DNA of 64,000 nucleotides from AP-15 sp963795485 (lineage in GTDB: Bacteria; Pseudomonadota; Alphaproteobacteria; ATCC43930; CGMCC-115725). Below, piece after piece: positions 36,499 to 45,176 of the stretch. The translations under genes were made by a program, and so were the position numbers. The first letter of the stretch is position 1. Every line of letters begins with the position of its first letter. The stretch is from positions 1-64,000 of the forward strand of contig CAWCIL010000034.1 of NCBI GenBank assembly GCA_963795485.1, read 5' to 3'. The notes beneath the pieces are model-generated. The model did no database searches. It saw nothing but the letters and a program-made list of their open reading frames with translations, and was not told the DNA's origin.

Positions 36499-36870
36499 AT
36501 GTTCGCAGTGATCCGGACCGGCGGCAAGCAATACAAAGTCGCCAAAGACGACGTGATCGCGGTCGAGAAGCTCGCCGGCGAGCCCGGTGCGGTCATCGAT
36601 TTGGACCAGGTGCTGATGGTCGGCGACGGCGCCGAGGTGGCGACCGGCGCGCCGCTGCTCGAGGGGGCCGCGGTCAGCGCCACCGTCGTCGAGCAGAGCC
36701 GGGCGGCAAAGATCATCGTCTTCAAAAAGAAGCGGCGGCACAATTACCGGCGCAAAAAGGGCCACCGCCAGTATCAGACCGTGCTGCGCATCACCGAGAT
36801 CAGGGCTGCTGGCGTTGCCGCGGCTGCGGTAGAGGCCGGGGCTGAGGAAGGAGCAACCGATGGCGCATAA
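36499..36870 (+). CDS. rplU: 50S ribosomal protein L21 (bL21)
   Basis: A 123-residue bL21. FAVIRTGGKQYKVAKDDVIAVEKL, the KIIVFKKKRRHNYRRKKGHRQ RNA-binding segment and a final TVLRITEI are diagnostic. A short Ala/Glu-rich tail follows the conserved part. It has a near-consensus promoter. Its end overlaps rpmA by 11 bases, so the two are translationally coupled. Confidence 0.98.
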   Translation: MFAVIRTGGKQYKVAKDDVIAVEKLAGEPGAVIDLDQVLMVGDGAEVATGAPLLEGAAVSATVVEQSRAAKIIVFKKKRRHNYRRKKGHRQYQTVLRITEIRAAGVAAAAVEAGAEEGATDGA

Positions 36871-37144
36871 AAAAGCGGGCGGCTCGTCGCGCAATGGCCG
36901 CGACAGCCGCGGACGGCGGCTCGGCGTCAAGAAGTTCGGCGGCGAGGCCGTCATCCCCGGCAGCATCATCGTGCGCCAGCGCGGCACCAAGTTTCATCCG
37001 GGCCCGCATGTCGGCATCGGCCGCGACCATACCCTGTTCGCGACCGCGGGCGGTGCGGTGCGGTTTCACAGGGGTCTCGCCGGGCGGACTTATGTCTCGG
37101 TGGTACCGCCGGCCGAGCCGATTTCGGCCGAAGCCGCCGAATAG
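36860..37144 (+). CDS. rpmA: 50S ribosomal protein L27 (bL27)
   Basis: A 94-residue bL27 with AHKKAGGSSRNGRDSRGRRLG at the start, the N-terminal tail that reaches the peptidyl transferase centre, and QRGTKFHPGPHVGIGRDHTLF. It follows rplU with an 11-base overlap in the conserved rplU-rpmA-obg order. AAGGAG lies upstream of the ATG inside rplU. Confidence 0.98.
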   Translation: MAHKKAGGSSRNGRDSRGRRLGVKKFGGEAVIPGSIIVRQRGTKFHPGPHVGIGRDHTLFATAGGAVRFHRGLAGRTYVSVVPPAEPISAEAAE

Positions 37145-37184
37145 CCATCGGCCCTCGCCCACCCGGCGCGTCGCGCTGTATCCC

Positions 37185-37209
37185 CCCTCTCCGGCATTGC
37201 GGGAGAGGG
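37185..37209. repeat. GGGTGAGGG-type intergenic palindrome between rpmA and obg
   Basis: CCCTCTCC, 9-base loop, GGAGAGGG, followed by GCGGGTGAGGG. It resembles the larger element at 50752-50841, where the same GGGTGAGGG ends a palindrome. It is probably a REP-like intergenic repeat lying in the operon. Confidence 0.5.
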
Positions 37210-37245
37210 TGCCGACCGCAGCGAGGCGGGTGAGGGTGCCGCTAA

Positions 37246-38295
37246 ATGCAATTTCTCGACCAGTGCAAGATCTATCTGAAGAGCGGTGACGGCGGCCGCG
37301 GCTCGGCGAGCTTTCGCCGCGAGAAGTTCATCGAGTTCGGCGGCCCGGACGGCGGCAATGGCGGCAAGGGCGGCGATATCGTTTTTGCCGCGGCGGATAA
37401 TCTCAACACCTTGATCGATTATCGCTATCGCCAGCATTTTCGGGCGGCGGCCGGGCGCGGCGGGGCCGGGCGTGAAAAGACCGGCGCCAACGGCGGCGAC
37501 CTGGTGCTGACCGTGCCGGCCGGGACCCAGATCATGGACGAGGACAACCGGCTGGTGTTGGCCGATCTGACCCGGCCGGACCAGCGCCTCGTGTTGCTGC
37601 GCGGCGGCGATGGCGGGTTTGGCAACGCGCATTACAAAAGCTCGACCAACCGCGCGCCGCGGCGCGCCGATCCGGGCTGGCCGGGGAAGGAGGCGTGGGT
37701 GTGGCTGCGCCTCAAGCTGATCGCCGATGTTGGTCTCGTGGGCCAGCCCAACGCCGGCAAATCGACCTTTCTCGCCGCCGTCTCCCATGCCCGGCCGAAA
37801 ATCGCCGACTACCCGTTCACCACCCTGAAGCCGCAGCTCGGGGTGGTGCGGCTCTATGATGACGAGCTCGTGCTGGCCGACCTGCCCGGGCTGATCGAGG
37901 GCGCCAGCGAGGGCGTCGGCATCGGCACCCGCTTTCTGGGCCATGTCGAGCGCTGTGCCGTAATCCTGCACCTGGTCGACGGCACCATCGACGATGTCGC
38001 CGGCGCCTATCGCGCGATCCGGCAGGAGCTCGCCGCCTACGGCCACGGCCTCGCCGACAAGCCCGAGATCGTCGGGCTCAACAAGATCGACGCGCTCGAC
38101 CTCGAAGCGGTCGAGGCAAAGCTTCGCCAGCTGCGGCGCGTGGCCGGGCATGGCGCGGCGGTGATGCCGCTGTCGGGTGTCTCCGGCGCCGGCGTGCCGG
38201 CGGTGCTGGGCGCGCTGTTCGCGGCGCTCTCGGAGCGACGAGCGGTCGCGGACGAGGTTGAGGCGGAGGTGCCCTCTCTCGCAGGCGCGCCGTGA
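37246..38295 (+). CDS. obg: Ribosome-associated GTPase Obg/CgtA
   Basis: A 349-residue Obg-type GTPase involved in 50S assembly and stress control. The Gly-rich Obg fold begins QFLDQCKIYLKSGDGGRGSASF, with GGNGGKGGDIVFAA and GGAGREKTGANGG. G1 is LVGQPNAGKST, G3 DLPGLIEGA and G4 LNKID. No OCT domain follows, and about 25 acidic/Ala residues end it. Its stop overlaps the GTG of proB (GTGA). rplU-rpmA-obg-proB-proA-nadD is a classic alphaproteobacterial operon. Confidence 0.97.
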   Translation: MQFLDQCKIYLKSGDGGRGSASFRREKFIEFGGPDGGNGGKGGDIVFAAADNLNTLIDYRYRQHFRAAAGRGGAGREKTGANGGDLVLTVPAGTQIMDEDNRLVLADLTRPDQRLVLLRGGDGGFGNAHYKSSTNRAPRRADPGWPGKEAWVWLRLKLIADVGLVGQPNAGKSTFLAAVSHARPKIADYPFTTLKPQLGVVRLYDDELVLADLPGLIEGASEGVGIGTRFLGHVERCAVILHLVDGTIDDVAGAYRAIRQELAAYGHGLADKPEIVGLNKIDALDLEAVEAKLRQLRRVAGHGAAVMPLSGVSGAGVPAVLGALFAALSERRAVADEVEAEVPSLAGAP

Positions 38296-39438
38296 GCGAT
38301 GCGGCCGCAGTGCTGCCTGCGGCGCGGCGGCTCATTGTCAAGATCGGCTCGGCCTCGCTGGTCGCCGACAATGGCGAGATCCGGCGCGGGTGGCTCGACA
38401 CATTGGCGGATGACGTGGCGCGCTGCCGCGCCCGCGGCCAGGAGGTGATCCTCGTCTCCTCGGGTGCGATCGCGGTCGGCCGCCGCCAGCTGGGCCTCGC
38501 CGGGAACCGGCTGCGGCTCGAGGAGAAGCAGGCGGCTGCGGCCACCGGCCAGATCCGGCTCGCCCACGCCTATCAGGAGGCGCTCGCCCGTCATTCGATC
38601 ACCGTCGCGCAGATCCTGCTGACCTTGGAGGATACCGAGGAGCGGCGGCGGCATTTGAACGCGCGCGCGACCTTTGCCCAGCTGCTCGGGGCTGGGCGCA
38701 GTGCCGGTGGTCAACGAAAACGACACGATCGCCACCGCCGAGATCCGCTTTGGCGACAACGACCGGCTCGCCGCCCGCGTTGCGCAGATGACCAGCGCCG
38801 ACATGCTGGTGCTGCTGTCCGACATCGACGGGCTCTACACCGCCGACCCGCGCAACGAACCGGACGCGCGCCACATAGCGGTGGTGCACGAGATTGGGCC
38901 GGAGATTCTGGCGATGGCCGGCGAGGCCCCGCCCGGCTACAGCTCGGGCGGGATGGTGACCAAGCTCGCCGCCGCCCATATCGCGACGAACGCCGGCTGC
39001 CATATGCTGATCGCCCGCGGCACGCCGGCAGACGAGGCCGCGCCGGGGCCGCTCGCGGCGATCGAGGCCGGTGCGCGGGCGACTTTGTTTCTGCCGCGGG
39101 GCGAGCCGCGCTCGGCGCGCAAGGCGTGGATCGCCGGGACCGTCGATCCCTCGGGCATCATCACCGTCGACGACGGCGCCGCGTTGGCGCTGCGCCGCGG
39201 CCGCAGCCTGCTGCCGGCCGGAATTGTCGCCGTCGAAGGCGTCTTCGAGCGCGGCGATGCGGTGATCGTGCGCACCCGTTCCGGCGCCGAGGCCGGGCGC
39301 GGGCTCTCGGCCTATTCGAGCGCCGACATTCGCCATATCGCCGGACACAAGAGTGGTGAAATTGCCGGCATCCTCGGCTACCGTGGGCGCGACGAAGCGA
39401 TCCATCGCGACGACCTGGTGGTGACCGAACGCCAATGA
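38292..39438 (+). CDS. proB: Glutamate 5-kinase ProB, frameshifted
   Basis: First enzyme of proline synthesis, phosphorylating glutamate. Restored length about 381 residues. RRLIVKIGSASLV begins the amino acid kinase domain, with VILVSSGAIAVGRRQLGL and, after the shift, AVPVVNENDTIATAEIRFGDNDRLAARV. GTVDPSGIITVDDGAALALRRG begins the C-terminal PUA domain. One base too many sits in the GGGG at 38688-38691; removing it joins FAQLLG to LGAVPVVNENDT. GTG 38292 overlaps the obg stop. The following proA ATG overlaps the ProB stop as ATGA. Confidence 0.95.
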
Positions 39439-40780
39439 CGCCAAGCGCTGCCACGCCAAACTCCGCGATACTAAGCCCCGCAGCCGGCGAGACTCCGTCG
39501 CGGCACCGCTCGGCACCGCCGTCCGACCCGGCGCTGGCGAGCGAGATGGCCGAGATCGGGCAGCGCGCCCGCGCCGCCGCCGCCGCTCTCGCGCTCGCTC
39601 CGCGCGAAGCCAAGACCGCGGGCCTGCGCGCTGCCGCGGGGTTCACGCGCGCCCGCGAAGCCGAGATCCTGGCCGCCAACGCCCGCGACCTCGCCGAGGC
39701 CGAGGGGCTCGCCCCGGCCCTGCGGGACCGGCTGGCGCTCGATGGCAAGCGGGTGGAGGCGATCGCCGCCGGGCTCGAAGCCATCGCCGAGCTGCCCGAC
39801 CCGGTCGGCCGCAGCACTCGCCCGCTGGACCCGCCCGAACGGGCTCGACATCGAGCGCATCGCGGTGCCGTTGGGCGTCGTCGGCATCATCTACGAGAGC
39901 CGGCCGAACGTGACCGCCGACGCCGGCGGGCTGGCGCTCAAATCCGGCAATGCGGCGATCCTGCGCGGCGGGTCGGAGAGCTTTTATTCCTCGCGCGCGC
40001 TGGTCGCGGCCCTCGGCGAAGGTCTGCGCGCCGCCGGCTTGCCCGAAGCCGCGATCCAGCTGGTGCCGACCCGCGACCGCGCCGCGGTCGGGCTGATGCT
40101 CGGCATGAGCGGGGTCATCGACATCATCGTCCCGCGCGGCGGATCGTCCCTGATCGAGCGGGTCCAGCGCGAGAGCCGGATTCCGGTGATCGCCCATCTC
40201 GAAGGGCTGTGCCACACCTACATCGACGGCGCCGCGGAACCCGAGAAGGCGCGCGCGATCGTGCTCAACGCCAAGATGCGACGGGTCTCGATCTGCGGCG
40301 CGACCGAAACCCTGCTCGTCGACCGCAAGGTCGCGACGACGATCCTGCCGCCGATCCTCGCCGATCTGCGCGCCGCCGGCTGCGAATTGCGCGGCGATGC
40401 CGGAAGTCCTGGCGCTCGACGGCGAGGTCGGGCCGGCGACCGAGCAGGACTGGCGGACCGAATACCTCGACGCGATCCTCGCAATCCGCGTCGTCGACGG
40501 CGTCGCCGGTGCGATCGCTCATATCGACCGCTTTGGCTCGCACCACACCGATGCGATCGTGACCGAAGACCAGGACGCGGCCGAGCGGTTTCTGCGCGAG
40601 GTCGACAGCGCCATCGTGCTGGTCAACGCCTCGACCCAGTTCGCCGACGGCGGCGAGTTCGGCATGGGCGCCGAGATCGGCATTTCGACCCAGCGGCTGC
40701 CGCCGCGCGGCCCGGTCGGCGCCGAGCAGCTGACCACCTACAAATACCTGGTGCGCGGCAGCGGTCAGGTGCGCCCCTGA
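39435..40780 (+). CDS. proA: Gamma-glutamyl phosphate reductase ProA, two frameshifts
   Basis: Second enzyme of proline synthesis, reducing glutamyl phosphate to glutamate semialdehyde with NADPH. Restored length 447 residues including an N-terminal extension of about 37. NGLDIERIAVPLGVVGIIYE, YESRPNVTADAGGLALKSGN, VPRGGSSLIERVQRESRIP, HLEGLCHTYIDGAAEPEKA with the catalytic Cys, and NASTQFADGGEFGMGAEIGI are all present. Single inserted bases at about 39809-39818 and 40402-40403 break the frame into three. ATGA overlap with proB. Confidence 0.95.
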
Positions 40781-40811
40781 CCCTCTTGCACGATCCCGGC
40801 CCCCACCCCAA

Positions 40812-40837
40812 CCCTCCCCCGTGCTCACGGGGGAGGG
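40812..40837. repeat. Perfect 12-bp palindrome between proA and nadD
   Basis: CCCTCCCCCGTG at 40812-40823 and its exact complement at 40826-40837, two bases apart. Flanked by further CCC and GGGAGGG. No T-tract follows, so it is a repeat rather than a terminator, although it may fold in the operon mRNA. Confidence 0.5.
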
Positions 40838-40880
40838 AGGGACCCGCGTCAGCGGGAGGGTGGGTGCGGGTACCGACCAC

Positions 40881-41903
40881 GTGAGCGTCGCCCGTCATCG
40901 CCGCATCGGGTTGTTGGGCGGCTCGTTCAACCCGGCCCATCAGGGTCATCTGCATCTGAGCCTCATTGCGCTGAAGCGCCTCGATCTCGACGAGGTGTGG
41001 TGGCTGGTCTCGCCGCAGAACCCGTTGAAGCCGGCGGCCGGCATGGCCGGGTTCGCCGACCGGCTCCAGCAGGCGCGCCGGGTTGCGGCCGGGCACCGCC
41101 GCTTCCGCGTCACCGATCTCGAAAACCGGCTCGACCGTTCGCGCTATACCGCCGACACGTTGCAGACCGTGCGCCGCCGCTTTCCCCGGCTGCGTTTCGT
41201 GTGGTTGATGGGTGGCGACAACCTGATTCAGATCCGGCATTGGGATCGTTGGACCGAGATCTTTCGCATGGTCCCGATCGCCGTGTTCGACCGCCCCTCC
41301 TACGCGCCAAAAGCGCTCACCGGCCTTGCCGCACAGCGCTTTGCCGCGAGCCGCGTGCCGGTCCGCGCCGCCCGTGCGCTCGCCGAGACAAAACCGCCCG
41401 CCTGGGTGTTTTTCCACACCCGTCTCGATCCGACCTCGGCGACCCGCATTCGTGCCGAGAGACAACAGAACTCGTCGCCGACCCAAATGGAGCGAGGACC
41501 CGAATTGGCCACGATCACCGCGCTGCCGTCGCGCGCCCGCCCGCGGCGGACCCCGCCGGCCCCGCCGCAGGAAATACTTTCCCTCGTCCTCGGGACGCTG
41601 GAGGACGGCAAGGCCGAGGACATCGTCACGATCGACCTCGCCAGCAAAACCGCGATCGCCGACTTTATGGTGGTCGCGAGCGGCCGCACCGCGCGGCAGG
41701 TCGCCGCGCTGACCGAGCACCTCGAAGCGGCGCTGTCGCCCCGCATGCGGATCGCAATCGAGGGCAAGGCGCAGGGCGATTGGGTGTTGATCGACGCCGG
41801 CGATGTCATCGTGCATTTGTTCCGGCCCGAGATCCGCGCCTATTACAACCTCGAAAAGCTGTGGAGCGAAGCGCTCCCCGACGCCGAAGCGGCTCGCCAA
41901 TAG
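40881..41903 (+). CDS. nadD: Fused NadD nicotinate-nucleotide adenylyltransferase / RsfS ribosome silencing factor
   Basis: One uninterrupted 340-residue frame contains NadD (about residues 1-203) and RsfS (about 208-340). NadD makes deamido-NAD from nicotinate mononucleotide and ATP: RIGLLGGSFNPAHQGHLHLS with the HxGH nucleotide site, VWWLVSPQNPLKP, FVWLMGGDNLIQIRHW, and HTRLDPTSATRIR at the end. RsfS binds L14 and blocks subunit joining under starvation: AEDIVTIDLASKTAIADFMVVASGRT and GDWVLIDAGDVIVHLFRPEIR. GTG 40881 fits the NadD start. No stop codon lies between them in any frame, so this is not explained by an indel. An internal RBS and TTG at 41505 might produce RsfS separately. Confidence 0.88.
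   Translation: MSVARHRRIGLLGGSFNPAHQGHLHLSLIALKRLDLDEVWWLVSPQNPLKPAAGMAGFADRLQQARRVAAGHRRFRVTDLENRLDRSRYTADTLQTVRRRFPRLRFVWLMGGDNLIQIRHWDRWTEIFRMVPIAVFDRPSYAPKALTGLAAQRFAASRVPVRAARALAETKPPAWVFFHTRLDPTSATRIRAERQQNSSPTQMERGPELATITALPSRARPRRTPPAPPQEILSLVLGTLEDGKAEDIVTIDLASKTAIADFMVVASGRTARQVAALTEHLEAALSPRMRIAIEGKAQGDWVLIDAGDVIVHLFRPEIRAYYNLEKLWSEALPDAEAARQ
41494..41507 (+). promoter_or_regulatory. Possible internal ribosome-binding site and TTG start for RsfS
   Basis: GAGGA at 41494-41498, six bases, then in-frame TTG at 41505. From here RsfS would be 132 residues, its usual size. ATG 41487, 18 bases earlier, is also in frame but less well spaced. If used, NadD-RsfS may exist as a fusion and a free RsfS. 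Confidence 0.35.
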
Positions 41904-41936
41904 CACCGGCCGGCGCACCCCTCGGGAGCCGGGCCG

Positions 41937-42395
41937 ATCCGCTATCGCCTTCTCGCCATCGGGCGGCTGCGCGGCGGCCCTTTCAATGACCTGCAGACGC
42001 TGTACGCCGGACGAATTCTGCCGCCCCCGGCGGTCGTCGAGCTGGAGGTGCGCCAGCGCCTGCCGGCGGCGTTGTTGAAGGAGCGGGAGGCGGAGCTGAT
42101 CCTCAAGGCATTGCCGTCGGGCGTCCCGCTCTTGGCGCTTGACGAGCGGGGGTGCCTTTGGTCCAGCCGCGATTTTGCCGACCGGCTCGCCCGGTGGCGC
42201 GACCAGGGCGCGGCCGAGCTCGCCTTTGCCGTCGGCGGGGCGGAAGGGCTCGGCGCCGCGGTCCTCGAAAAGGCGCACGAGACCGTGGCGCTGGGGCCGA
42301 TGACCTGGCCGCATCTTCTGGTTCGCGGCTTGCTGCTCGAACAGCTTTATCGGGCGCAGCAGATCCTCGCCGGCCACCCTTATCATCGGGAGTGA
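41937..42395 (+). CDS. rlmH: 23S rRNA pseudouridine1915 N3-methyltransferase RlmH, apparent ATC start
   Basis: SPOUT methyltransferase modifying pseudouridine 1915 of 23S rRNA helix 69. From 41937 it is 152 residues, the family size. RYRLLAIGRLRGGPFNDL begins it; ALDERGCLWSSRDFADRL, AFAVGGAEGLG (knot) and WPHLLVRGLLLEQLYRAQQILAGHPYHRE are diagnostic. No ATG, GTG or TTG lies in any frame between 41904 and the ATC at 41937, yet GGGAG at 41924-41928 is 8 bases before this ATC. Either ATC is used as a rare start or it is a mutated ATG or sequencing error. Starting at GTG 42048 would remove the first 37 conserved residues. It follows RsfS by 33 bases, the normal order. Confidence 0.88.
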   Translation: MRYRLLAIGRLRGGPFNDLQTLYAGRILPPPAVVELEVRQRLPAALLKEREAELILKALPSGVPLLALDERGCLWSSRDFADRLARWRDQGAAELAFAVGGAEGLGAAVLEKAHETVALGPMTWPHLLVRGLLLEQLYRAQQILAGHPYHRE

Positions 42396-42398
42396 GGA

Positions 42399-44459
42399 AT
42401 GTACCGCATCGGCATCGATGTCGGGGGCACCTTTACCGATCTGGTGGCGGTCGACGATGGTGGCGGCACGACCCTGGAAAAGGTCCCGTCGACCCCGGAG
42501 GATCCGTCGCGCGGCGTGCTCGACGGGCTCGCCCTGCTGGCGCAGCGGCTCGGCTGCGAGTGCCGGGCGCTCCTCGCCGAGACCGAGCGCATCGTCCACG
42601 GCACCACGGTCGCGACCAATGCGCTGTTGGAGCGCACCGGCGCCAAAGTCGGGCTCCTCACCACCCAAGGCCATCGCGACGTGATCGAGATGCGCGAGGG
42701 GCTCAAGGACGACCGCTACAATCTGCGCCTGCCGCCGCCCGAGCAGCTGGTGCCGCGCCGGCTGCGGTTCGGCGTGCGCGAACGGCTGCGCGCCGACGGC
42801 AGGGTCGAGACGCCGCTCGACGGAAATTCGCTCGACCGCGCAATCGCAATCTTGAAGCGCGAGAACGTCGAGGCGGTGGCGGTGTGCTATTTGCACGCTT
42901 GGCGTGACCCGACCCATGAGCAGGCGACGCGCGCGGCGGTCGAAAAGGCGATTCCCGGCGCCTATGTCTCGGTCTCGTCCGAGGTGTTGCCGCAGATCAA
43001 GGAATTCGAGCGGGTCTCGACGACCGTCGTCAACGCCTATGTCGGCCCGGCCGTGGCGCGCTATCTGGGGCGGCTCGAGCGCCGCCTCGCCGCGGCCGGG
43101 TATTCCGGGCCGGTCCTGATCATCCAGTCGCATGGCGGCGTCGCCCCGGTCGCCGAGGCCGGTCGGCTGGCGGCAGGTGCGGTGCTCTCCGGTCCGGCGG
43201 GAGGGGTCGCCGCCAGCATCTACGCGGCGCGGCTCGTCGACGAGGGCAATCTCGTCCCGTTCGACATGGGTGGCACCAGCACCGACATCTCGCTGATCGT
43301 CGCCGGGCGGCCAAGCCTTGCGACCGGGCGCCGCGTCGCCGGCCATACGATCGCGCTCAATAGCCTCGACATCGCCAGCATCGGCGCCGGCGGCGGCTCG
43401 ATCGCCCGGGTCGACAAGGGCGGCGTCCTGCATGTCGGCCCGCTGAGCGCCGGGGCCGTTCCGGGCCCCGCCTGCTACGGCCAGGGCGGCGCCGAGGCGA
43501 CGGTCACCGACGCCAACTTGGTGCTGGGCTATCTCGACCCGCAGAATTTTCTCGGCGGCAGGCGCGGGCTCGACCGGAGCGCCGCCGAGGCCGCTATCGA
43601 CCGGATCGCTCAGGCGCTCGGCATCGACCGGCTCGCCGCGGCGCGAGGCATCCATCGCGTCGTCAACACCAACATGGCCGAGGGGGTGCGGCTCGTCTCG
43701 GTTCGGCGCGGCGTCGATCCGCGCCACTTCGCGCTCTTCGCCTTTGGCGGCGCCTCGGGGCTGCACGCGACCGAGATCGCCCGGGCGCTCGATTTGGCGC
43801 GGGTCATCGTGCCGCGGGTCGCCGCGGTATTGTCTGCTTGGGGCATGCTTGCGACCGATCTGCGCTTCGAGGTGGCGCGCACTCACATCGGCGACGCGCG
43901 GGCGCTCGACGGCGCCGCGGTCAAACGGCTCTTCGACGAGCTTGAGGCCGAGGGCCTGGCCCGGTTGCGCGCCTCGTTCGCCGGGCCGGCGCGGGTCATG
44001 CGCTCGGTCGATATGCGCTACGGCGAGCAGGTGTTCGAGATCGCGGTGCCGCTCGACAACATGGACTGGACCCTGCCCGACCCGCTGCCGCAGATCGTCG
44101 AGCGCTTTCATCGCCGCCACCAGGAGCTCTACACCTATTCGCTGCCCGATCAGGAGACGGTCCTGGTCAACGCGCGCGTCGCCGTCGCCGGCATCCTCTC
44201 CGCCCTGCCGCAGGAGCCCGCTCTGCCCGAAGCCCCGCCGACCCCGCCCCGCTGCGAGCGCCCGATCTGGCTCGACGCCTCGATCACCGCCCCGGTCCAC
44301 GCCCCCGTCTACGACTTCGACACGCTCGCCCCCGGACAAACCATCCCCGGCCCGGCCATCGTAGAATCGGCGATGACCACGGTGCTGCTCCGCCCCGGTG
44401 ACCGCGCCGCCGTCACCCCCCGCGGCTGGCTCGACATCGTCCTATCGGCACGGCTCTAA
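42399..44459 (+). CDS. Hydantoinase/oxoprolinase family protein (HyuA)
   Basis: A 686-residue HyuA-type protein with the sugar-kinase/Hsp70-like ATP fold. YRIGIDVGGTFTDLVAVDD is the phosphate loop, VHGTTVATNALLERTGAKVG follows, and SGPAGGVAASIY plus FDMGGTSTDISLI and ASIGAGGGSIARVD are catalytic-region blocks. The C-terminal IPGPAIVESAMTTVLLRPGD is diagnostic. It hydrolyses hydantoins, 5-oxoproline or related rings with ATP, normally together with a HyuB partner, which is not beside it. GTGAGGA sits before the ATG. A Liv-type importer on the opposite strand starts after its end and may import its substrate. Confidence 0.92.
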   Translation: MYRIGIDVGGTFTDLVAVDDGGGTTLEKVPSTPEDPSRGVLDGLALLAQRLGCECRALLAETERIVHGTTVATNALLERTGAKVGLLTTQGHRDVIEMREGLKDDRYNLRLPPPEQLVPRRLRFGVRERLRADGRVETPLDGNSLDRAIAILKRENVEAVAVCYLHAWRDPTHEQATRAAVEKAIPGAYVSVSSEVLPQIKEFERVSTTVVNAYVGPAVARYLGRLERRLAAAGYSGPVLIIQSHGGVAPVAEAGRLAAGAVLSGPAGGVAASIYAARLVDEGNLVPFDMGGTSTDISLIVAGRPSLATGRRVAGHTIALNSLDIASIGAGGGSIARVDKGGVLHVGPLSAGAVPGPACYGQGGAEATVTDANLVLGYLDPQNFLGGRRGLDRSAAEAAIDRIAQALGIDRLAAARGIHRVVNTNMAEGVRLVSVRRGVDPRHFALFAFGGASGLHATEIARALDLARVIVPRVAAVLSAWGMLATDLRFEVARTHIGDARALDGAAVKRLFDELEAEGLARLRASFAGPARVMRSVDMRYGEQVFEIAVPLDNMDWTLPDPLPQIVERFHRRHQELYTYSLPDQETVLVNARVAVAGILSALPQEPALPEAPPTPPRCERPIWLDASITAPVHAPVYDFDTLAPGQTIPGPAIVESAMTTVLLRPGDRAAVTPRGWLDIVLSARL

Positions 44460-44474
44460 ACGCCATCGGGCCGT

Positions 44475-45176
44475 TCAGACCCCCAGATGGCGGTGCAATA
44501 ACTCGGGTCGGGCGCGGATCGCCGTCGCCGTCATCTCCTCGACGATGTGTCCGTTGTTGATGACGTAGACGCGATCGGCGAGGCTCATCGCGGCCGAGAT
44601 GTTCTGCTCCACGACGAGGATCGTCTGGCCCGCCTCGGCGAGCTCGCGGCAAGTGGCCAAGAGGTCACGCACGATCAACGGCGCCAGCCCCTCGAACGGC
44701 TCGTCGAGCAGCACGATCTTCGGGTCGCGGACCAGCCCGCGGGCGATCGCCAGCATTTGCTGCTCGCCGCCCGAGAGATCGGTGCCGCGGCTCCGACGGC
44801 GCTCGCGCAGCCGCGGGAAGGTCGCCCAGACGCGCTCCAGCGGCCAGCGCGATTTGGCCGTGAGCCCGGCGAGCAGCACATTCTCCTCGACGCTGAGGCT
44901 GCCGAAAATGCGGCGCTCCTCCGGCACCAATTGCAGCCCGAGGGCGGCGATCGCGTGCGACGGCAGGTCCTGCGTCGGGGCGCCGTCGAGGACGATCCGG
45001 CCGGAGCGCGGCCGGACCGCGCCGATCAGGCTTTTCAACGTCGTGCTCTTGCCCGCCCCGTTGCGGCCGAGCAGCGCCACCACCTCGTTGCGCTCGACGC
45101 GCAGTGACACGTCGAACAGGATGTGGCTGTCGCCGTAATAGCTGTTGATGCGCTCGACCTCCAGGAGCGCGCTCAC
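44475..45176 (-). CDS. livF: Branched-chain amino acid-type ABC transporter ATPase LivF
   Basis: A 233-residue ABC ATPase. LLEVERINSYYGDSHILFDV begins it, Walker A is LGRNGAGKST, the signature LSGGEQQMLAIARGL and Walker B KIVLLDEPFEGLAP, typical of LivF. GTG 45176 overlaps the stop of the LivM-LivG gene by four bases. The real substrate of the importer may be an amide, urea or amino acid derivative, not necessarily leucine. Confidence 0.92.
   Translation of the reverse strand: MSALLEVERINSYYGDSHILFDVSLRVERNEVVALLGRNGAGKSTTLKSLIGAVRPRSGRIVLDGAPTQDLPSHAIAALGLQLVPEERRIFGSLSVEENVLLAGLTAKSRWPLERVWATFPRLRERRRSRGTDLSGGEQQMLAIARGLVRDPKIVLLDEPFEGLAPLIVRDLLATCRELAEAGQTILVVEQNISAAMSLADRVYVINNGHIVEEMTATAIRARPELLHRHLGV

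Noticed and set aside
40623..44339. A 1238-codon open frame on the minus strand across proA-nadD-rlmH-hyuA
   Set aside because: It is antisense to clear housekeeping genes; the protein is Arg/Gln/Asp-rich with no domain pattern, the usual result of high GC with few stops.
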